Assembly: GCF_044457565.1 (NCBI RefSeq)
Contig: NZ_JBITGZ010000007.1
Coordinates: 248,001-312,000 of the forward strand
Direction of reading: 5' to 3'
Source of the DNA: Kitasatospora sp044457565
GTDB taxonomy: Bacteria; Actinomycetota; Actinomycetes; Streptomycetales; Streptomycetaceae
Length of the DNA stretch: 64,000 bases
Shown piece by piece: positions 1 to 7,586 of the stretch (its first letter is position 1; the number at the start of each line of letters is the position of its first letter). The notes under the pieces were generated by a model. That model was not told the origin of the DNA, ran no database searches, and worked only from the letters and a program-made list of their open reading frames with translations. The position numbers and the translations under genes are program-made.

Positions 1-1068
1 CATCCACAGGTAGCGGTTGTCGTACTGGTGCATGTACCCGGAGGTGGAGGCGCAGGTGACGATGGTGCCGCCCTTGCGGGTGACGTACACCGAGGCGCCG
101 AAGGTCTCGCGGCCCGGGTGCTCGAAGACGATGTCCACGTCCTCGCCGCCGGTCAGCTCGCGGATCCGGCCGCCCAGGCGCTTCCACTCACGCGGGTCCT
201 GGGTGTTCTCGTCCTTCCAGAACCGGTAGCCCTCGGCGCTGCGGTCGATGATCGCCTCGGCGCCCATCGCCCGGCAGATCTCGGCCTTCTGGTCGTTGGA
301 GACCACGCAGATCGGGGTCGCGCCGCCGGCCAGCGCGTACTGGGTGGCGTACGAGCCGAGGCCGCCGCTGGCGCCCCAGATCAGCACGTTGTCGCCCTGC
401 TTCATGCCCGCGCCGTTCTGCGAGACCAGCTGGCGGTAGGCGGTGGAGTTGACCAGGCCGGGGGAGGCGGCCTCCTCCCAGGTCAGGTGGGCGGGCTTGG
501 GCATCAGCTGGTTGGTCTTCACCAGCGCCAGCTGGGCCAGGCCGCCGAAGTTGGTCTCGAAGCCCCAGATGCGCTGCTCCGGGTCCATCATCGTGTCGTT
601 GTGGCCGTCCGAGGACTCCAGCTCGACCGAGAGGCAGTGGGCGACCACCTCGTCGCCGGGCTTCCAGGCGTTGACGCCGGCGCCGGTGCGCAGCACCACG
701 CCCGCGAGGTCCGAGCCGAGCACGTGGTACGGCAGGTCGTGGCGCTTGGTGAGCGGCGACAGCCGGCCGTAGCGCTCCAGGAAGCCGAAGGTGGAGACCG
801 GCTCGAAGATCGAGCTCCACACGGTGTTGTAGTTCACCGCGCTGGCCATGACGGCGACCAGCGCCTCGCCCGGGCCGAGCTCGGGCAGGGCCACGTCGTC
901 GAGGTGAAGGGACGTGCGAGGGTCCTTGTCGCGGCTGGCGAGGCCCGCGAACATCTGCTCCTCGTCCTTGTGGAGCGTGACGGCTCGGTAGGACTCCGGC
1001 AGCTTGATCGCGGCGAAGTCCGCCGCGGTGCTGTCGGAGCTGAGGATCGCGTCGAGGATTTCCTTCAT
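1..1068 (-). CDS. ccr: Crotonyl-CoA carboxylase/reductase, N-terminal part
   Basis: This gene is cut by the left edge: 356 residues are present of the roughly 450 usual for the family. Ccr carries out NADPH-dependent reductive carboxylation of crotonyl-CoA to ethylmalonyl-CoA, feeding the ethylmalonyl-CoA pathway and polyketide extender units. The zinc-free MDR fold is visible, with a Rossmann glycine motif (GASGGLG) near residue 230. Asn81, Phe170 and Glu171 fall exactly at the numbers reported for the CO2-binding pocket of the Kitasatospora enzyme; the fourth residue, His365, lies just beyond the window. The start is the ATG at 1068, MKEILDAI. It lies downstream of a TetR gene on the same strand, with an inverted repeat in its promoter region. 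Confidence 0.96.
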   Translation of the reverse strand, partial: MKEILDAILSSDSTAADFAAIKLPESYRAVTLHKDEEQMFAGLASRDKDPRTSLHLDDVALPELGPGEALVAVMASAVNYNTVWSSIFEPVSTFGFLERYGRLSPLTKRHDLPYHVLGSDLAGVVLRTGAGVNAWKPGDEVVAHCLSVELESSDGHNDTMMDPEQRIWGFETNFGGLAQLALVKTNQLMPKPAHLTWEEAASPGLVNSTAYRQLVSQNGAGMKQGDNVLIWGASGGLGSYATQYALAGGATPICVVSNDQKAEICRAMGAEAIIDRSAEGYRFWKDENTQDPREWKRLGGRIRELTGGEDVDIVFEHPGRETFGASVYVTRKGGTIVTCASTSGYMHQYDNRYLWM

Positions 1069-1247
1069 GGCTGCCTCCGAAGGCGTACCTGTGTGAGGGG
1101 CACAGGGCGTCTGGGGGAGCCGGGAGCGGACACCGGCTTCGCTGAGGGTGGGTGGGTTCGGGCTGGCACAGCTCCCGGGGTGGGGAGCGCCGGACACGAC
1201 GCACCGAGGTGGGGAGCCGCGGCGTCGTGACTGGTGGGTAACAAGGT

Positions 1248-1266
1248 AGTGGCACCCTGTGCCACT
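1248..1266. promoter_or_regulatory. 19-bp inverted repeat, probable repressor operator for ccr
   Basis: AGTGGCAC-CCT-GTGCCACT is a perfect dyad with 8-bp arms, about 180 bp upstream of the ccr start. Size and symmetry suit a TetR dimer, and a TetR gene is immediately upstream. That this regulator binds here is inference. Confidence 0.55.
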
Positions 1267-1272
1267 CGTAAA

Positions 1273-1285
1273 GACACCGGGTGTC
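1273..1285. promoter_or_regulatory. Second, smaller dyad in the ccr promoter region
   Basis: GACAC-CGG-GTGTC, with perfect 5-bp arms, lies 6 bp from the larger dyad. It differs in sequence, so it may be a second operator or chance. Confidence 0.25.
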
Positions 1286-1349
1286 ATCAATTCGAATGAA
1301 CCGGACGACCGTTCGGGCAGCCTCGGAGAGTCCGTCCCCGGGTATGCGC

Positions 1350-1381
1350 AGGGCCCGCGCCGGCGAACCGGTGCGGGCCCT
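1350..1381 (-). terminator. Terminator hairpin after the TetR gene
   Basis: A 14-bp stem (AGGGCCCGCGCCGG against CCGGTGCGGGCCCT, with one G-T pair) and a CGAA loop lie 35 bp past the TetR stop codon. Confidence 0.65.
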
Positions 1382-1415
1382 CGAAGAAGCCTCTGACCTG
1401 CGTTAACGCATCGGC

Positions 1416-2348
1416 CTAGGAGGCCCTCGCACCACCCAGGGCGGCCTTGATGCTGTCCAGGACGAGATCCAGTGGCGCGTCCGTGCGGGCCACTGTGATG
1501 AGGACCTCACCGCCCGGGGTGGCACTCAGTGCGCTCGCGGCGGCGGCCTCCAGTGGCGATCCGAGGTCACCGATGGCACCGGGTGCCACGATGGCTCCAC
1601 GGCGCCGTACCCCGGCCGGAGCCGGCGCGGTCGCCCAGAACGTGCCCCGGATGACCTCGAAGGAGTGGTCCAGCTGGGCCTCCACGTCGCCGCGCCCGCC
1701 CGCCCGCAGCCAGCGTCGCAGCACGTGGTTGTGGGCCGCGACCACCGCCGCCGCCGAGACCTCGGCCAGCATCGAGTCGTCGTCCCCGCCGCGCTGCCAG
1801 CCCGGCGGGATCTGCTCGGCCGCGTCGAAGCGGCCCAGCAGGTACCGGGTGAACAGCCGCTCGTAGCGGGCCACCACCGCGATCTCGCGCTCGCGCAGCG
1901 CCGGCACCTGGCGGATCAGCTGGTACCTGGCCACCGAGACCGCGGGCGTGGAGGCGTACATCCGCAGCACCTCCTTGATGCCCCGGCACACCACGTCCAG
2001 CGGGTGCTCGTCCGGCGCGGCGCTGGCCAGCAGGTCCGCCACCCGAACCAGGGTGTCGTCGTGGTCCGGGAAGATCGCCTCCTCCTTGGACCGGAAGTAC
2101 CGGAAGAAGGTCCGCCGGGCCACCCCGGCGGCGGCGGCGATCTGGTCGACCGTCGTCTCCTCGTAGCCCTGCCCCGCGAACAGCTCCATCGCCGCGGTGG
2201 CGAGGTCCTGGCGCATCTGCTGGCGCTGCGCGGCGGCCCGCCGGCTGCCTGGGCCCGGATCCGCGACGGCTCCGACGGGGGCGGTGGCTCCCGCGGCGAC
2301 CGCCCGTGCGGCGTCGTGGTGCCCGGAGGTTGACTGAACCCGATCCAT
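1416..2348 (-). CDS. TetR-family transcriptional regulator
   Basis: A 310-residue protein with a TetR helix-turn-helix at about residues 46-92 (LATAAMELFAGQGYEETTV, then GVARRTFFRYFRSKEE). It is longer than the usual 200 or so residues because of an Ala/Gly-rich N-terminal extension of about 45 residues and an extended C-terminus, where ligand sensing is expected. The start is the ATG at 2348 (MDRVQS); a shorter form starting just before the HTH is possible. It lies between a 3-hydroxyacyl-CoA dehydrogenase and ccr on the same strand, so control of this C4/CoA metabolism is a fair inference. The nearby dyad at 1248-1266 is a candidate target. The ligand is unknown. Confidence 0.88.
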   Translation of the reverse strand: MDRVQSTSGHHDAARAVAAGATAPVGAVADPGPGSRRAAAQRQQMRQDLATAAMELFAGQGYEETTVDQIAAAAGVARRTFFRYFRSKEEAIFPDHDDTLVRVADLLASAAPDEHPLDVVCRGIKEVLRMYASTPAVSVARYQLIRQVPALREREIAVVARYERLFTRYLLGRFDAAEQIPPGWQRGGDDDSMLAEVSAAAVVAAHNHVLRRWLRAGGRGDVEAQLDHSFEVIRGTFWATAPAPAGVRRRGAIVAPGAIGDLGSPLEAAAASALSATPGGEVLITVARTDAPLDLVLDSIKAALGGARAS

Positions 2349-2500
2349 GCCCGGAACGCTACACGCCCCCGCGGCGGTGGTATTCGGCTTGGCCCTGCGC
2401 ACCGGTGCGAGGGGCCCGGTCGCGCTCGGCCGGGGCCACCGGGACGAGACCGTCCCGGGGCTCCAGCCGGCCCGCGCCGGGCCGCCCGTGGGTGGCGTGG

Positions 2501-4276
2501 TCATCGGCGCGCGTGGTCGCGGAAGCCACGGCCCGTCTTGCGGCCCAGGCAGCCCGCCGCCACCAGGTGCTCCAGCAGCGGCGCCGCCGCCAGGCCCGGC
2601 TCGCGGAACTCCTGGTGCAGCACCTGCTCGATGGTCAGCGACACGTCCAGGCCGACCACGTCCAGCAGCTCGAAGGGGCCCATCGGGTAGCCGCAGCCGA
2701 GCTTCATCGCGGTGTCGATGTCGTCCACCGTCGCGTAGTGCTCCTGGAGCATCCGCACCGCGTCGTTGAGGTAGGGGAAGAGCAGCGCGTTCACGATGAA
2801 GCCGGCCCGGTCGCCGCACTCCACCGGGTGCTTGCGCACCTTGGCACAGAGGTCCAGCACGGTGGCGGTGACGTCGGGCGCGGTCAGCACTGTGGACACC
2901 ACCTCGACCAGCTTCATGGCCGGCGCCGGGTTGAAGAAGTGCATCCCGATCACGTCCTGCGGCCGCGAGGTCGCGGCGGCGCAGCTGATCACCGGCAGGC
3001 TGGAGGTGGTGGTGGCCAGCACCGCGCCCGGCTTGCAGATCTTGTCGAGGGTGGCGAACAGCTCGCGCTTGACCGCGAGGTCCTCCGCCACCGCCTCGAC
3101 CACCAGGTCGGCCTCCGCCAGGTCGCCGTACCGGCCGGTCGGGGTGACCAGCGCCAGCGCCGCGTCCCGCTGCTCGGCGCTGAGGCGGCCCTTGGTGACC
3201 GAGCGCTCCAGGGACTTGGCCAGCTGCGCCTTGGCGCGGTCGGCCTTCTCCTGGCTGCGGGCGGCCAGCAGCACCTGGTACCCGGCCTTGGCGAACACCT
3301 CGACGATGCCGGTGGCCATCGTCCCCGAGCCGCAGACGCCGACGGCGCGCACCTGACGGCCGGCCGGGCGCACGGCCGCGGCGCCGGCCGCCTCGGCGAC
3401 CACCTTGGAGGAGCCCGGCGCCTCGTAGGTGTAGAAGCCGCGCCCGGACTTGCGCCCGAGCAGCCCGGCCGAGACCAGCTGGCCCAGGATCGGCGCCGGG
3501 GCGTGCAGACGGTCCCTGGACTGCTCGTACATCGCCTCCAGCACCGTCCGCGCGGTGTCCACGCCGATCAGGTCCAGCAGGGCCAGCGGGCCCATCGGCA
3601 GGCCGCAGCCCAGCCGCATCGCGGCGTCGATGTCCTCGCGGGTGGCGTACTTGGACTCGTACATCGCGGCGGCCTGGTTGAGGTAGGCGAAGAGCAGTCC
3701 GTTGACCACGAAGCCGGCCCGGTCGCCGGCCGCGACCGGCTCCTTGCCCAGGTCGCGGGCGAACTCGGCGGCGCTCTCGGCCACCTGCGGGGTGGTCAGT
3801 ACGGTGCGGACCACCTCGACCAGCTTCATCACGTGCACCGGGTTGAAGAAGTGCAGGCCCAGCACCCGCTCGGGGCGCGCGGTGGCGGCCGCGATCCGGG
3901 TCACCGACAGGGCGGTGGTACCGGTCGCGAGCACCGTCTCCGGCGGGCAGATCCGGTCCAGCTCGGCGAAGATCTCCCGCTTCAGCTCCAGCTGCTCGGG
4001 GACCTCCTCGATCACCAGGTCGGCCTCGGCGGCGGCGTCCAGCCGGTCGCCGACCGAGATCAGCGCCAGCAGCGCGGTGCGCTCCTCGGCGGTGATCCGC
4101 TCCCGCTGCACGGCGTGCGCGGTGGCCTCCTCGATCCGGGCCAGTGCCCGGGCGGCGCAGTCGCCGCTCGCCTCGATGCCGATCACCCGGCGGCCGCTCT
4201 TCGCGACCGCCACCGCGACGCCGGCGCCCATGGTGCCGAGGCCGACCACGGCCACGGTGGGGAAGGGACGCTCCAT
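2501..4276 (-). CDS. Tandem-domain 3-hydroxyacyl-CoA (3-hydroxybutyryl-CoA) dehydrogenase
   Basis: A 591-residue protein made of two complete copies of the 3HCDH unit. Copy 1 (about 1-300) begins with the NAD motif VGLGTMGAG; copy 2 (about 315-591) begins with GVCGSGTMATG. Both keep the catalytic-histidine motif (LHFFNPVHVMKLVEVV and MHFFNPAPAMKLVEVV) and the C-terminal domain signature GCGLPMGP or GCGYPMGP, then a GRKSGRGFY-like end. Single-copy enzymes are about 280-300 residues, so this is an internal duplication. It interconverts acetoacetyl-CoA and 3-hydroxybutyryl-CoA, upstream of crotonyl-CoA and hence of Ccr. The start is the ATG at 4276, preceded by AAGGAG. The following TetR gene is 152 bp away, so it probably has its own promoter. 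Confidence 0.93.
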   Translation of the reverse strand: MERPFPTVAVVGLGTMGAGVAVAVAKSGRRVIGIEASGDCAARALARIEEATAHAVQRERITAEERTALLALISVGDRLDAAAEADLVIEEVPEQLELKREIFAELDRICPPETVLATGTTALSVTRIAAATARPERVLGLHFFNPVHVMKLVEVVRTVLTTPQVAESAAEFARDLGKEPVAAGDRAGFVVNGLLFAYLNQAAAMYESKYATREDIDAAMRLGCGLPMGPLALLDLIGVDTARTVLEAMYEQSRDRLHAPAPILGQLVSAGLLGRKSGRGFYTYEAPGSSKVVAEAAGAAAVRPAGRQVRAVGVCGSGTMATGIVEVFAKAGYQVLLAARSQEKADRAKAQLAKSLERSVTKGRLSAEQRDAALALVTPTGRYGDLAEADLVVEAVAEDLAVKRELFATLDKICKPGAVLATTTSSLPVISCAAATSRPQDVIGMHFFNPAPAMKLVEVVSTVLTAPDVTATVLDLCAKVRKHPVECGDRAGFIVNALLFPYLNDAVRMLQEHYATVDDIDTAMKLGCGYPMGPFELLDVVGLDVSLTIEQVLHQEFREPGLAAAPLLEHLVAAGCLGRKTGRGFRDHARR

Positions 4277-4757
4277 TGTCCTGACTCCTTGTCATAGGGC
4301 CCGCGCGCGCTGCGGCGGACCGCCCGGCCCATGGCAGGGCCGGCGGCCGCCGGAGGAGGGTCCGCGCAGCGGGAAGGGGAGATGACGGTTGCGGCAGCCG
4401 CGGGACGGGCCGGTCCGCTCCGGCCGTGCCGCGGATGTGCCGTGGTACTCAGGCGCTCAAAGGTGAAGGAAGCGGCTCTGATACGAGGGAAGCTCCGTCG
4501 TGCGCGCAAGGGCGCAGGACGGGAGAGGCACCCGTGCCGCCGCCGGCGAAACGCGGTTGGCGCGCCGGACGACGAACCCCGCCGGTGCGGCTCCCGAAGC
4601 CCGGCGGTGGTGCGTGCGGTCACTGTAGCGAAGCTACCGCCAAGTAGGAAGAGTGCCGACGGCTCCACCGCACCGCCGTCGGCCGCCGGCCCCGGGCCCG
4701 GGTCGGTGGCCAAACCACTCTTCCGGGGAATACCGCCAGGTCAGTGCGCGCGGCAGC
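4277..4757. other. Divergent intergenic region (about 480 bp)
   Basis: This region holds the promoters of the dehydrogenase (minus) and the glutamine-synthetase-like gene (plus). I see a GTAGC-GAA-GCTAC inverted repeat at 4625-4637 overlapping a GlnR-like box, and a purine-rich stretch around 4520-4535 (GACGGGAGAGGC). No gene with convincing codon use was found. A structured leader RNA is possible, but nothing matches a riboswitch I know. Confidence 0.5.
4619..4634 (+). promoter_or_regulatory. GlnR-box-like sequence upstream of the GS-like gene
   Basis: GTCAC-N6-GAAGC differs by one base from the actinobacterial GlnR half-site pattern (GTnAC-N6-GAAAC). It lies about 130 bp before a glutamine-synthetase-family gene. 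It is one half-site only and short enough to be chance. Confidence 0.28.
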
Positions 4758-4766
4758 ATGGAAGCC

Positions 4767-6149
4767 ATGAGCATCGACCCCGCCGCCCTGCCGCCGCCCG
4801 CCGAGCGCGCCGCCCAGGCGCGGCTCACCGCCGCCAAGTTGCGGACGGTCGGCGTCGAGGGGGTCGCCCTCGGCTGGGTGGACAACGCCGGGATCGCCCG
4901 GGTCAAGGCCGTGCCCGTCGGCGGCCTGGAGCACGCGGCCGAGTGGGGAGTCGGCGCGGCGCCCTGCTTCGACGTCTTCCTGGTGGACGACTCGATGGCC
5001 ACCGACCGCTCGGTCGGCGGCCCCACCGGGGACCTCAGGCTCTACCCCGATCTCGACCGCCTGGTGCCGCTGGCCGCCCAGAGCGGCTGGGCCTGGGCCC
5101 CGGCGGACCGCTACCGGCAGGACGGCACCCCGCACCCCGGCTGCCAGCGGCTGTTCGCCCGCCGGATGGAGGCCGCCGCGGCCGAGCGCGGCCTGACGCT
5201 GCGGGCCGGCATCGAGGTGGAGTGGGTGGTCGCCGAGGCCGGCCCACCCGAGGCGGAGCCCGTCTTCCCCACCCGCGGCCCGGCCTACGGCATGCACCGG
5301 CTCACCGACCTCTCCGACTACCTGCTCGACATCCTGCGCGCGCTCGGGGAGCAGGGGCTCACCGTCCTCCAGGTCCACCCCGAGTACGCGCCCGGCCAGT
5401 TCGAGGTCTCCCTCGCCGCCGAGAGCCCGGTCGCCGCCGCCGACACCTCCGTCCTCGTCCGGCACACCGTGCGCGCCGTCTCCGCCCGGCACGGCCTGCG
5501 GGCCTCCTTCGCCCCGGTGGTCAGCCCCGGCGTGGTGGGCAACGGCGGCCATCTGCACCTCAGCCTCTGGCGCGAGCGGCAGAATCTCTGCCAGGGCGGC
5601 CCTGGACCGTACGGGCTGACCGGCGAGGCGGAGGGCTTCCTCGCCGGGGCGCTCGCGGCGCTCCCGGCGCTGCTGGTGCTCGGCACACCCAGCCCGGCGA
5701 GCTACCTGCGGCTGGTCCCCTCGCAGTGGGCCGGCGCCTACCAGTGCTGGGGGCGGGAGAACCGCGAGGCGGCGCTGCGGCTGGTCACCGGCTCCACCGG
5801 CGAGCAGGCGACGGCGGCCAACGCCGAGATCAAGTGCTTCGACGCCGCCGCCAACCCCTATCTGACCGTGGGCGCGGTGATCGCGGCCGGCCTGGCCGGC
5901 CTGGACGAGGGGCTGACGCTGCCCCCCGAGGTCACCGCGGACCCGGCGGACGCGCCCCCCGGAGCCGTCCGCCGGCTGCCCGCCGGCCTGCCGGAGGCGG
6001 TGGAGGCGTACGAGAAGTCGGCCGTGCTGCGCGAGGCACTCGGCGAGCCGCTCTACGACGCGGTGCTCGCGGTACGGCGGGCGGAGATCGAGCTCTTCGC
6101 CGGGCGCAGCCCCGAGGAGATCGTCGCGGCGACGCGATGGCGGTACTGA
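4767..6149 (+). CDS. Glutamine-synthetase-family enzyme (probable gamma-glutamyl amide ligase)
   Basis: A 460-residue GS-fold protein. An N-terminal beta-grasp region (VALGWVDNAGIARVKAVP, about 30-50) precedes the catalytic domain, with metal and substrate residues in AGIEVEWVV, HPEYAPGQFEVSL, GNGGHLHLSLW, QWAGAYQCWGRENREAALR and NAEIKCFDAAANPYL. It lacks the adenylylation-loop tyrosine motif near the C-terminus, so it is not GlnA1-like; paralogues of this type gamma-glutamylate amines such as polyamines or ethanolamine. The substrate cannot be read here. The start could be ATG 4758 or 4767; neither has a strong ribosome site. Its end overlaps the next gene by 13 bp, indicating coupling with an amidohydrolase. 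Confidence 0.87.
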   Translation: MSIDPAALPPPAERAAQARLTAAKLRTVGVEGVALGWVDNAGIARVKAVPVGGLEHAAEWGVGAAPCFDVFLVDDSMATDRSVGGPTGDLRLYPDLDRLVPLAAQSGWAWAPADRYRQDGTPHPGCQRLFARRMEAAAAERGLTLRAGIEVEWVVAEAGPPEAEPVFPTRGPAYGMHRLTDLSDYLLDILRALGEQGLTVLQVHPEYAPGQFEVSLAAESPVAAADTSVLVRHTVRAVSARHGLRASFAPVVSPGVVGNGGHLHLSLWRERQNLCQGGPGPYGLTGEAEGFLAGALAALPALLVLGTPSPASYLRLVPSQWAGAYQCWGRENREAALRLVTGSTGEQATAANAEIKCFDAAANPYLTVGAVIAAGLAGLDEGLTLPPEVTADPADAPPGAVRRLPAGLPEAVEAYEKSAVLREALGEPLYDAVLAVRRAEIELFAGRSPEEIVAATRWRY

Positions 6150-7270
6150 GGGTGGCGGCGGTGGACGTTCCCGCGCTGGTGGACCACCACTGCCACAGCG
6201 TGGTCACGGCCGAACTCGACGACGATGCCCTCGCCGCGCTGCTCACCGAGTCGGACCGCCCGCCCGCCCCCGGCTGCTCCCCCTTCGACAGCGCACTCGG
6301 TCTCGCGGTACGCCGCTGGTGCCCGCCCGCGCTCGGGCTGCCCGCGCACACCGGCGCCGCCGACTACCTGGCGCGCCGACGCGAGCTGGGCGCGCCGGAG
6401 GCGACCAGGCGGCTGCTCGCGGCGGCCGGCCTGGACACCTGCCTGCTGGACACCGGACTCACCACCGCCGCAGGCCAACCCCTGCTGCCACTCACGGAGT
6501 TCGCCGAGAGCGCCGGCGCACGGGTGCGCGAGGTGGTCCGGCTGGAGCGCATCGCCGAGTCGGCGCCGGCGGCCGCCGGGAGCTGGCCCGCGGCGGTGCG
6601 TGCGGCGATCTGGGCGGCGAGCGCGGGCGCCGTCGCGATGAAGTCCGTGCTGGCGTACCGCCACGGCCTGGGCATCCCGGGGCGGCGCCCGAGCGACGCC
6701 GAGGTGATCCGTGCGGCGGGCGACAGGCTGCGCGCCGGGGGAGGGCGGCTGACCGACCCGGTGCTGCTCGCCCATCTGCTCTGGACGGCGCTGGACGTCT
6801 GCGCCGAGCGAGGCCTGCCGCTCCAGCTGCACACCGGCTTCGGTGACCCCGATCTGACGCTGCACCGGGCGGACCCCTCGCTGCTGGCGGACTTCATCCG
6901 CGCCGCCGAACCGAGCGGCGTGCCGCTGGTGCTGCTGCACGGTTACCCCTATCACCGGCAGGCCGCCTGGCTGGCCCAGGCGTTCCCGCTGGTGTACACC
7001 GACCTCGGCCTGACCGCCTCCTACGTCGGGCCGAGGGTGGCCGCCGTACTGGGCGAGATGCTGGAGCTGGCGCCGTTCGGCAAGGTGCTGTTCTCGACCG
7101 ACGGTTACGGTCTGCCCGAGCTGCATCTGGTCGGCGCGGCCCAGTTCCGGCACGGCCTGGGCGCGGTGTTCTCCGACTGGCGGTTCGGCGGCCACTGCTC
7201 CGCCGCCGACGCCGCCCGCATCGCCCGGCTGCTGGCCGCCGACAACGCCCGTCGGCTGTACCGGCTCTGA
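6137..7270 (+). CDS. Amidohydrolase-2 family metal-dependent hydrolase
   Basis: A 377-residue TIM-barrel amidohydrolase. The HxH metal motif is DHHCH (residues 16-20). Other candidate metal or catalytic positions are the Lys in AMKSV, the His in LQLHTGFGD, the His in LLHGYPY and the Asp in LFSTDGYG. In fungal FluG an amidohydrolase-2 domain is fused to a GS-like domain; here the two are separate genes overlapping by 13 bp, so they probably act in one pathway, for example making and hydrolysing a gamma-glutamyl amide. That pairing is inference. The ATG at 6137 lies inside the 3' end of the GS-like gene. Confidence 0.88.
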   Translation: MAVLRVAAVDVPALVDHHCHSVVTAELDDDALAALLTESDRPPAPGCSPFDSALGLAVRRWCPPALGLPAHTGAADYLARRRELGAPEATRRLLAAAGLDTCLLDTGLTTAAGQPLLPLTEFAESAGARVREVVRLERIAESAPAAAGSWPAAVRAAIWAASAGAVAMKSVLAYRHGLGIPGRRPSDAEVIRAAGDRLRAGGGRLTDPVLLAHLLWTALDVCAERGLPLQLHTGFGDPDLTLHRADPSLLADFIRAAEPSGVPLVLLHGYPYHRQAAWLAQAFPLVYTDLGLTASYVGPRVAAVLGEMLELAPFGKVLFSTDGYGLPELHLVGAAQFRHGLGAVFSDWRFGGHCSAADAARIARLLAADNARRLYRL

Positions 7271-7586
7271 GCAGCGCCTCGGTCCGGTGCGCCCGCTCCT
7301 GCGCGTGGCCGGTCATCCACCGATGCGCCCCGACGACTCACTCGGTGACCTGCGGCTGGTCGGGCTCTGATCCCGGCGTTGCCCGGGCCGCCCGGCGAGG
7401 GTGCTCGTGCTACCCCGATCGGGGACCGGCATGCCCAACTTCGGTGAATCAGTCGGAAAATAATCCAGTTCTAGGAAACGGTCCTTCAGGTCTTGCCCGT
7501 GGGCGCGTCAGTTCACTACGTTCCCTTTACTCAACCGCCACTGCCACCAGCAGCCGCGTAGAAGTCACTCGGGAGGGCCAACCCCT
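7271..7586. other. Promoter region of the subtilisin gene (316 bp)
   Basis: No gene is seen. The second half (7440-7560) is clearly less GC-rich than its surroundings and should hold the promoter and 5' leader of the protease. TACGTTCCCTTTACTC at 7517-7532 resembles a sequence found before the small gene at 45886. Confidence 0.5.

Larger units (their letters stand above)
1069..1415. other. ccr promoter region (347 bp, no gene)
   Basis: This gap separates the TetR gene from ccr. It holds the TetR terminator hairpin (1350-1381), two inverted repeats (1248-1266 and 1273-1285) and presumably the ccr promoter on the minus strand. Read on the minus strand, a TTACGA hexamer and a TACCTT hexamer flank the larger dyad with a 17-nt spacer, so the dyad could sit between -35 and -10. 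I see no protein-coding gene with convincing codon use here. Confidence 0.55.

Noticed and set aside
4520..4600. Possible glycine riboswitch (GACGGGAGAGG followed by GGCGAAAC)
   Set aside because: The conserved GCCGAAGG-type core and second aptamer are missing, and the downstream genes are not glycine genes.
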